Shown piece by piece: positions 59,016-64,000 of a stretch of DNA of 64,000 bases; position 1 is the stretch's first letter, and each line of letters opens with the position of its first letter. The notes under the pieces are model-generated. The model had not been told where the DNA came from. It saw only the letters and a list, made by a program, of their open reading frames with translations, and searched no databases. The stretch lies in the NCBI GenBank assembly GCA_023954015.1, contig JAMLIS010000010.1:1-64000 (forward strand). The letters run 5' to 3'. Source of the DNA: Burkholderiaceae bacterium (GTDB lineage Bacteria > Pseudomonadota > Gammaproteobacteria > Burkholderiales > Burkholderiaceae_E). The translations under genes were made by a program, and so were the position numbers.

Positions 59016-59918
59016 TTACCGGGCGGCGGGCAGCGCCTCGGCACGCGCCCAGCGCATGATGGCGAGCGACCACCAGCGCTCGATCGATTCCTCTCCGATC
59101 CGCCCGAGGCCGAGCGCCTCGAGCGCCGCATCGAGTGCCTCGACCGGGCGGCTCGCATCGACGGCCGGTGCGCCGGTCTGCTTGGACAGTTTCGCGCCGT
59201 CGGGGCCGACCAGAACCGGAACGTGCAGGTGGCGCGGTTCGGAAAGCCCGAGCAGATGGCGCAGATGAAGCTGTCTCGCCGTCGAATCGAGCAGGTCGGC
59301 TCCGCGCACGACATCGGTGACGCGCTGCGCGTCGTCGTCGACCACGACCGCCAACTGGTAGGCCCAGGGCCCGTCGGCGCGCCGGACGACGAAGTCGCCC
59401 ATCTGCCGGTCGAGCCGGTCGCAACGCGGGCCGGCGCGCCGGTCGATCCAGCGCAACGGCGTTGCCGCGACGCGTACGCGCCACGCCCGAGCCCTGCGGC
59501 CCGCAGGCATGCCGTGACGGCAGGTCCCCGGGTAGGGCTTGCCGCCGTGTGCGAGCGACTCGCCGCTGTTGGTGACCGAATCGGCGATCTCGCGCCGCGT
59601 GCATGCGCACGGATACACGTGACCGGCGGCCGCGAGCCGCTCGAAGGCCTGCCGGTACGCATCGTCGCGCCGGCTCTGGAAGACGATCTCGCCGTCGTGC
59701 CGGAAGCCGAGCTGCGCAAGCGTGTCGACGATCGAAGCTGCCGCGCCGGGCATCTCGCGCGGCGCATCGAGATCCTCGATGCGCAGCAGCCAGCGTCCGC
59801 GCTGCGCGCGCGCATCGAGGCAGCTGGCGAGCGCCGCAACGAGCGAACCGGCGTGCAGCGGGCCGGTGGGCGAGGGGGCGAATCGGCCCACGTACGGGCT
59901 TCGTTCGACGGTGGGCAT
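59016..59918 (-). CDS. gluQ: Glutamyl-queuosine tRNA(Asp) synthetase
   Basis: This 300-aa class-I synthetase-like enzyme lacks the anticodon-binding domain and attaches glutamate to queuosine in tRNA(Asp). It has YVGRFAPSPTGPLHAGSLVAALAS (HIGH-like motif), the zinc-ligand region YPCACTRREI with a second site in PGTCRHG, and the KLSKQ motif. Length matches the GluQRS family rather than full GltX. Confidence 0.93.
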   Translation of the reverse strand: MPTVERSPYVGRFAPSPTGPLHAGSLVAALASCLDARAQRGRWLLRIEDLDAPREMPGAAASIVDTLAQLGFRHDGEIVFQSRRDDAYRQAFERLAAAGHVYPCACTRREIADSVTNSGESLAHGGKPYPGTCRHGMPAGRRARAWRVRVAATPLRWIDRRAGPRCDRLDRQMGDFVVRRADGPWAYQLAVVVDDDAQRVTDVVRGADLLDSTARQLHLRHLLGLSEPRHLHVPVLVGPDGAKLSKQTGAPAVDASRPVEALDAALEALGLGRIGEESIERWWSLAIMRWARAEALPAAR

Positions 59919-59991
59919 CGGCGAGCATTGTATTTCGCGCCCCGTGTCCGGGCGGCGCTTTACACTGGCCCCGTCCGACCGGGAGGCGACG

Positions 59992-60690
59992 ATGATCGAG
60001 ATCCGACGCAGCGGCGAACGCGGCAGCGCCGATCACGGATGGCTGAAGACGCTGCACAGCTTCTCCTTCGCCGACTACTACGACCCACGCCACATGGGCT
60101 TCGGTGCGTTGCGCGTGATCAACGAGGACCGCGTCGCGCCCGGCAGCGGCTTCGGCACGCACGGTCACCGCGACATGGAGATCATCACCTACGTGCTCGA
60201 AGGCGCGCTCGCACACCGCGACAGCCTGGGCAACGGTTCGGTGATGCGCTCGGGCGACGTGCAGCGGATGAGCGCCGGCACCGGTGTGCAGCATTCGGAG
60301 TACAACCACGAGAAGCAGGGCGTCACGCACTTCCTGCAGATCTGGATCGAGCCGGCGCAGCGCGGCATCGCGCCCGGCTACGAGCAGCGGCATTTCGACG
60401 GAGCGCGCAAGCGCGGCCGCCTGCAGCCGATCGCCGCGCCCGATGCGCGCGACGGGGCGGTGACGATCCACCAGGACGCCGTCGTGTACGCGGGGCTCTT
60501 CGACGGCGACGAGCACGCGGCGCTCGCGATCGGCAGCGGGCGACGCCTGTACGCGCACCTCGTTCGCGGCAGCCTGCGCGTCAACGGGCAGGCGCTCGAA
60601 GCGGGCGACGCGGCCAGGTCCAGCGACGAAACCGCGTTCGTCTTCGATCGCGGCCACGATGCCGAAGTGCTCGTCTTCGATCTGGCCTGA
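59992..60690 (+). CDS. Pirin-family bicupin protein
   Basis: This 232-aa protein opens IEIRRSGERGSADHGWLKTLHSFSFADYYDP, the pirin N-terminus. Metal ligands lie in FGTHGHRDMEIITYVLEGALAHRDS and GVQHSEYNHEK. Members act as quercetin dioxygenases or transcription cofactors; the role here is unknown. GGGAGG precedes ATG 59992. Confidence 0.92.
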   Translation: MIEIRRSGERGSADHGWLKTLHSFSFADYYDPRHMGFGALRVINEDRVAPGSGFGTHGHRDMEIITYVLEGALAHRDSLGNGSVMRSGDVQRMSAGTGVQHSEYNHEKQGVTHFLQIWIEPAQRGIAPGYEQRHFDGARKRGRLQPIAAPDARDGAVTIHQDAVVYAGLFDGDEHAALAIGSGRRLYAHLVRGSLRVNGQALEAGDAARSSDETAFVFDRGHDAEVLVFDLA

Positions 60691-60824
60691 CCGCAGGCAG
60701 CGGCATCGCGTCTTAGCTCGTTGCGATACCTCGGGTCGGCATGCTGGCCCGGACATCTCGTGCGGGCGACCGTCCGATGCCTCGCACCCGATCCACGGCG
60801 GCGGGCGCCGCTTGCTCGGGATAA

Positions 60825-60859
60825 CGCTGCGGAACGCAGCGTTTCGTGCTCAGAGCACG
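60825..60859 (+). terminator. Paired hairpins, probable terminator after the pirin gene
   Basis: CGCTGCG-gaa-CGCAGCG (60825-60841) is a perfect 7-bp stem followed by TTT, and CGTGCTC-a-GAGCACG (60845-60859) is a second perfect inverted repeat. The 264-bp gap (60691-60954) separates convergent genes and contains no recognisable coding sequence. Nearby aaatgctgcattt is a third short palindrome. Confidence 0.5.
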
Positions 60860-60954
60860 GCTACATGGCGGAAAATGCTGCATTTCGCGGCGTAATGGAC
60901 CGCGTATGCGCGCTGCGCCGGCGTGCCTCTGCGCCGGCTCGTCGAATGTCCGAA

Positions 60955-61839
60955 CTAGCCGGCGGTCGTCGGTCGAGCAGGCCCGACCGGGTGCGTGTCG
61001 AGCCATGCGCCGAGATCGGCGAGCACGCGTGCGCGCGAAGCCTCGCTCTCGTTGAACAGCTCGTGCCACAGTTCGTCGTAAACGCGCTCGTCGACGCGTC
61101 CACGGGGCGCGCGTTGCGCGAAGCGGCGGCTTCCCGACGGCGCAACGAGCCTGTCGTCGCCGGCGACGAGCAGCAGCGTGGGTACGGAGAGCGACCCGGC
61201 GCGTTCGATCGCGTCGCGCGCGCCGTCGACGATGAAGCGCGCCAGCCGTGCGGTGATGCGGTCGTGGACGAGCGGGTCTTCGCGGTATGCCCGAACTACG
61301 GCCGGATCGTGCGAGATCTTCGAGGCGTCGAGCCCGTTGCCGACCGCGATGTCGGGCGCGAGTCGCGACATCGTCGCGAGCAGCAGCTTCTGTCCGGGAT
61401 GCAGGCCCGGGTCGAGCGCCGGCGACGACAGCACGAGAGCGGCGACCGTCTCGGGATGCGCGAGTGCGTGACGAAGCGCAACCAGCCCGCCCATGCTGTG
61501 TCCGACGAGCAGGATCGGCGCGCTCGCCGTCGAATCGACGATCGCCGCCAGGTCGTCGACCAGGTCTTCGGAGCGGCGCAGCGCGCCGCGCGCGCCGTCG
61601 GAGCGGCCGTGACCGCGATGATCGAAGGCGACCACGTCGAAGCCGCGTCCTGCGAGGAATTCGGCGACGTTGCGCTGCCTCGCCGCATGCTCGCCGAGTC
61701 CGTGCACGACCACCGCGCGTGCGCCGCCGCGACAGCGCCAGCGCAGGCCGCGCAGCACGGTGCGATCGGAGCGCACGAGCTCGATCGCTTCCGGCGCGGG
61801 CGCCGGCGCGCACGGCGCCGATGTCGATTTCCGGTTCAC
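60955..61839 (-). CDS. Alpha/beta hydrolase, monoacylglycerol-lipase-like
   Basis: This 294-aa serine hydrolase has a lipase loop AVVVHGLGEHAARQRNVAEFLAGRGFDVVAFDHRGHGRSDG, nucleophile GHSMGG (Ser near residue 115), acid in VAGDDRLV and His in YDELWHELFNE. This is the pattern of monoacylglycerol lipases and lysophospholipases. It starts at GTG 61839, has no signal peptide and stands divergent from dnaE. Confidence 0.88.
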   Translation of the reverse strand: MNRKSTSAPCAPAPAPEAIELVRSDRTVLRGLRWRCRGGARAVVVHGLGEHAARQRNVAEFLAGRGFDVVAFDHRGHGRSDGARGALRRSEDLVDDLAAIVDSTASAPILLVGHSMGGLVALRHALAHPETVAALVLSSPALDPGLHPGQKLLLATMSRLAPDIAVGNGLDASKISHDPAVVRAYREDPLVHDRITARLARFIVDGARDAIERAGSLSVPTLLLVAGDDRLVAPSGSRRFAQRAPRGRVDERVYDELWHELFNESEASRARVLADLGAWLDTHPVGPARPTTAG

Positions 61840-61925
61840 GCGGGCACCCCGGTCGACGCGCAGCTCACGCAGGCACCATCGGCAGCAGCGCGTGCCGGCG
61901 CGGGGACGAATGGCGGGGCAACATG

Positions 61926-61955
61926 GGTAGAATTCCGGGCCGATGAGATTCTACC
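61926..61955 (+). promoter_or_regulatory. Hairpin immediately upstream of the dnaE start
   Basis: GGTAGAAT (61926-61933) pairs perfectly with ATTCTACC (61948-61955) around a 14-base loop, ending one base before ATG 61957. tagaat within it also resembles a -10 hexamer. No ordinary Shine-Dalgarno is visible, so the structure may influence translation, or the palindrome could bind a regulator. Confidence 0.4.
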
Positions 61956-61956
61956 G

Positions 61957-64000
61957 ATGAGCGCGCCCGGTTTCGTCCATCTTCGGGTCCACACCGAGTA
62001 CTCGGTCAGCGACTCGATCGTGCGAATCGAGGCTCTCGTCGAGCGCGCGCTGGCCGACGAGCAGCCGGCGATCGCGATCAGCGACCTGGCGAACCTGTTC
62101 GGCTGGGTGAAGTTCTACCAGGCTGCGCGTGCGCACGGCATCAAGCCGATCTGCGGCGTCGACGCGTGGCTCTCCAACGACGCCGATCGCGACCGGCCGT
62201 TCCGCATGCTGCTGCTCGCCCGAGACCGCGCCGGCTACCTGAGACTGTGCGAGCTGCTCAGTCGGGCGTGGATCGAGAACGAGTATCGCGGGCGCGGCGA
62301 ACTGCGTGCCGAGTGGTTCGACGAGCGCGGCGCCGATGGAGGGCTCGCCGGCGAAGGACTGATCGCGCTGTCGGGCGCGCGGCAGGGCGACGTCGGCCAG
62401 GCGCTGCTCGCCGGCAATGCGCGCGCAGCGGCGGAACTGGCGCGCACGTGGTCGCGACGCTTTCCGGGTGCCTGGTATCTGGAAGTGCAGCGTGCCGGCC
62501 ACGCCGAGGACGAGGCGCACACGCGTGCGGCTGCGCAGCTCGCCGCCCGGCTGTCGCTGCCGCTGGTGGCCACGCACCCGGTGCAGTTCCTCGACCGCGA
62601 GGACCATCGCGCGCACGAGGCGCGCGTGTGCATCGCGCAGGGCGCGATCCTCGCCGATCCGCGGCGCGTTCGCACCTTCGCGCCCGAGCAGCACTTCCGC
62701 ACGCGGCGAGAGATGGCCGAGCTCTTCGCCGACCTGCCGTCGGCACTCGACAACAGCGTCGAGATCGCGCGCCGCTGCAACGTCCCGATGACGCTGGGCA
62801 AGGCGCAGCTGCCGCAGTTCCCCACGCCGGACGGCGTCTCGCTCGACGACTATCTTCGCGTGCTCGCGCGCGAAGGCCTCGAGCGGCGCCTGGCGGTGCT
62901 CTTTCCGCCCGATCGCACGCCGCCTGCGATGCTGGCGGCGAAGCGGGACGAATACGCGGCGCGTCTCGAGTACGAGTGCGACACGATCGTGCAGATGGGT
63001 TTTCCCGGCTACTTCCTGATCGTCGCCGACTTCATCAACTGGGCCAAGGCCAACGGCGTGCCGGTCGGCCCGGGCCGCGGCTCGGGTGCCGGTTCGCTCG
63101 TCGCCTACGCGCTCGGCATCACCGACCTGGATCCGATTCCGTACGCGCTGCTCTTCGAGCGGTTCCTGAATCCCGAGCGCGTGTCGATGCCCGACTTCGA
63201 CATCGACTTCTGCCAGGAGCAGCGCCATCGCGTCATCGAGTACGTGCGCATGCGCTACGGCGAGCAGGCGGTGTCGCAGATCGCCACTTTCGGCACGATG
63301 GCTTCGAAGGCGGTCATTCGCGACGTGGGTCGCGTGCTCGACATGAGCTACACCTTCTGCGACCAGCTCTCGAAGCTCGTGCCGGTCGTGCAGAACAAGC
63401 CGGTGTCGCTCGCGAAGGCGCGCGAGGCCGAGCCGCTGCTCGCCGAGCGCGAGCGCAACGAGGACGAAGTGCGAGCGCTGCTCGCGCTCGCCGAGCCGCT
63501 CGAGGACCTCACCCGCAACGTCGGCATGCACGCCGGCGGCGTGCTGATCGCTCCAGGCCGGCTCACCGATTTCTGCCCGCTGTACAAGCCGCCGGGTGCC
63601 GACGCCGCCGGCGTCGTCAGCCAGTTCGACAAGGACGACGTCGAGGCGGTGGGGCTGGTGAAGTTCGACTTCCTCGGCCTGCGCAACCTCACGATCCTCG
63701 ATCTCGCCGTGCGCTACGTCGAGCAGCGCACCGGCACCAGGCTCGAGCTGCAGTCGACGGGCTTCGACGATCCGCGCGCCTACCAGGTGCTGCGCGACGC
63801 GAACACCACGGCGGTGTTCCAGCTCGAAAGCGACGGGATGAAGAAGCTGCTGAAGAAGCTGCAGCCCGATCGCTTCGAGGACATCATCGCGGTGCTCGCG
63901 CTGTACCGCCCCGGGCCGCTCGGCTCGGGGATGGTCGACGACTTCATCCTGCGCAAGAAGGGGCAGCAGGCGATCGATTATTTCCACCCCGACCTGAAGG
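61957..64000 (+). CDS. dnaE: DNA polymerase III alpha subunit, N-terminal 681 residues (runs off the window)
   Basis: This is the replicative polymerase catalytic subunit. The PHP domain begins FVHLRVHTEYSVSDSIVRIEALVERA. The polymerase core has PVGPGRGSGAGSLVAYALGITDLDPIPY, then MPDFDIDFC with two catalytic aspartates, ATFGTMASKAVIRDVGRVL and RNVGMHAGGVLIAPG. It ends at the edge within ALYRPGPLGSGMVDDFILRK. No imuA/imuB genes are adjacent and the N-terminus is DnaE1-like, so this is the main polymerase. The frame is intact. Confidence 0.96.
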   Translation, partial: MSAPGFVHLRVHTEYSVSDSIVRIEALVERALADEQPAIAISDLANLFGWVKFYQAARAHGIKPICGVDAWLSNDADRDRPFRMLLLARDRAGYLRLCELLSRAWIENEYRGRGELRAEWFDERGADGGLAGEGLIALSGARQGDVGQALLAGNARAAAELARTWSRRFPGAWYLEVQRAGHAEDEAHTRAAAQLAARLSLPLVATHPVQFLDREDHRAHEARVCIAQGAILADPRRVRTFAPEQHFRTRREMAELFADLPSALDNSVEIARRCNVPMTLGKAQLPQFPTPDGVSLDDYLRVLAREGLERRLAVLFPPDRTPPAMLAAKRDEYAARLEYECDTIVQMGFPGYFLIVADFINWAKANGVPVGPGRGSGAGSLVAYALGITDLDPIPYALLFERFLNPERVSMPDFDIDFCQEQRHRVIEYVRMRYGEQAVSQIATFGTMASKAVIRDVGRVLDMSYTFCDQLSKLVPVVQNKPVSLAKAREAEPLLAERERNEDEVRALLALAEPLEDLTRNVGMHAGGVLIAPGRLTDFCPLYKPPGADAAGVVSQFDKDDVEAVGLVKFDFLGLRNLTILDLAVRYVEQRTGTRLELQSTGFDDPRAYQVLRDANTTAVFQLESDGMKKLLKKLQPDRFEDIIAVLALYRPGPLGSGMVDDFILRKKGQQAIDYFHPDLK

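Noticed and set aside
61957..64000. Error-prone DnaE2/ImuC polymerase
   Set aside because: No imuA/imuB cassette is adjacent and the N-terminus and PHP region read like the main DnaE of betaproteobacteria.

Overview
The window is high-GC DNA, strongly G/C-biased at third codon positions, and reads as a betaproteobacterial chromosome, most likely Burkholderiales. The basis is gene content: an N-type F-ATPase operon, branched-chain-amino-acid-type (Liv) ABC transporters next to CoA/aryl metabolism, PQQ glucose dehydrogenase with a three-subunit gluconate dehydrogenase, dnaE, prfC, gluQRS and rhlE. No rRNA gene, CRISPR array or complete tRNA is seen.

Layout. 1-2580 looks like the right end of an integrated genomic island: a partial IS5-family insertion sequence, an orphan 369-aa gene, and at 2533-2580 the bare 3' half of a CAU-anticodon tRNA, as expected for an att site. 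2611-9750 holds envelope and stress genes (DUF2254 membrane protein, phospholipase D-type lipoprotein, DHA2-type MFS exporter, redoxin, catalase). 9903-16712 (minus strand) is a complete N-ATPase operon in the order atpD-C-Q-R-B-E-F-A-G. 16963-18539 is a two-gene cytochrome c unit resembling tsdB-tsdA (thiosulfate dehydrogenase), followed by an enoyl-CoA hydratase gene.

19549-30348 is the most interesting block. A MarR-family regulator lies between an old-yellow-enzyme gene on one side and, on the other, a seven- to eight-gene operon (short-chain dehydrogenase, second old yellow enzyme with a C-terminal fibronectin-III-like domain, aryl-acid AMP ligase, substrate-binding protein, livH, livM, livG, livF). 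Nearly identical palindromes lie upstream of both transcription units, and a perfect TTGAT-N4-ATCAA (FNR/ANR) site lies about 60 bp before the predicted operon start. Together this suggests an oxygen- and ligand-controlled uptake and reductive catabolism pathway for an unidentified carboxylic, probably aromatic, acid.

30444-43692 carries small proteins and then a periplasmic glucose-oxidation and sugar-phosphate block: gcd, gluconate 2-dehydrogenase subunits, a HAD hydrolase, phosphoglucomutase and phosphoketolase. An FTR1 iron permease with a putative Fur box follows, then LigD (end joining), a BON-domain protein, a neutral zinc metallopeptidase, prfC, a lipoprotein and a RhlE-type helicase. 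52986-58946 is a signalling operon of hybrid histidine kinase, CheR, CheB and a response regulator-kinase. The window closes with gluQRS, a pirin, an alpha/beta hydrolase and the first 681 codons of dnaE.

Two kinds of unannotated structure recur. One is a dispersed palindrome of about 60-73 bp, present three times and overlapping stop codons. The other is short in-frame or intergenic tandem repeats (12, 15, 18 and 24 bp units) at gene termini. All functional calls rest on reading motifs and context by eye; no database search was possible.
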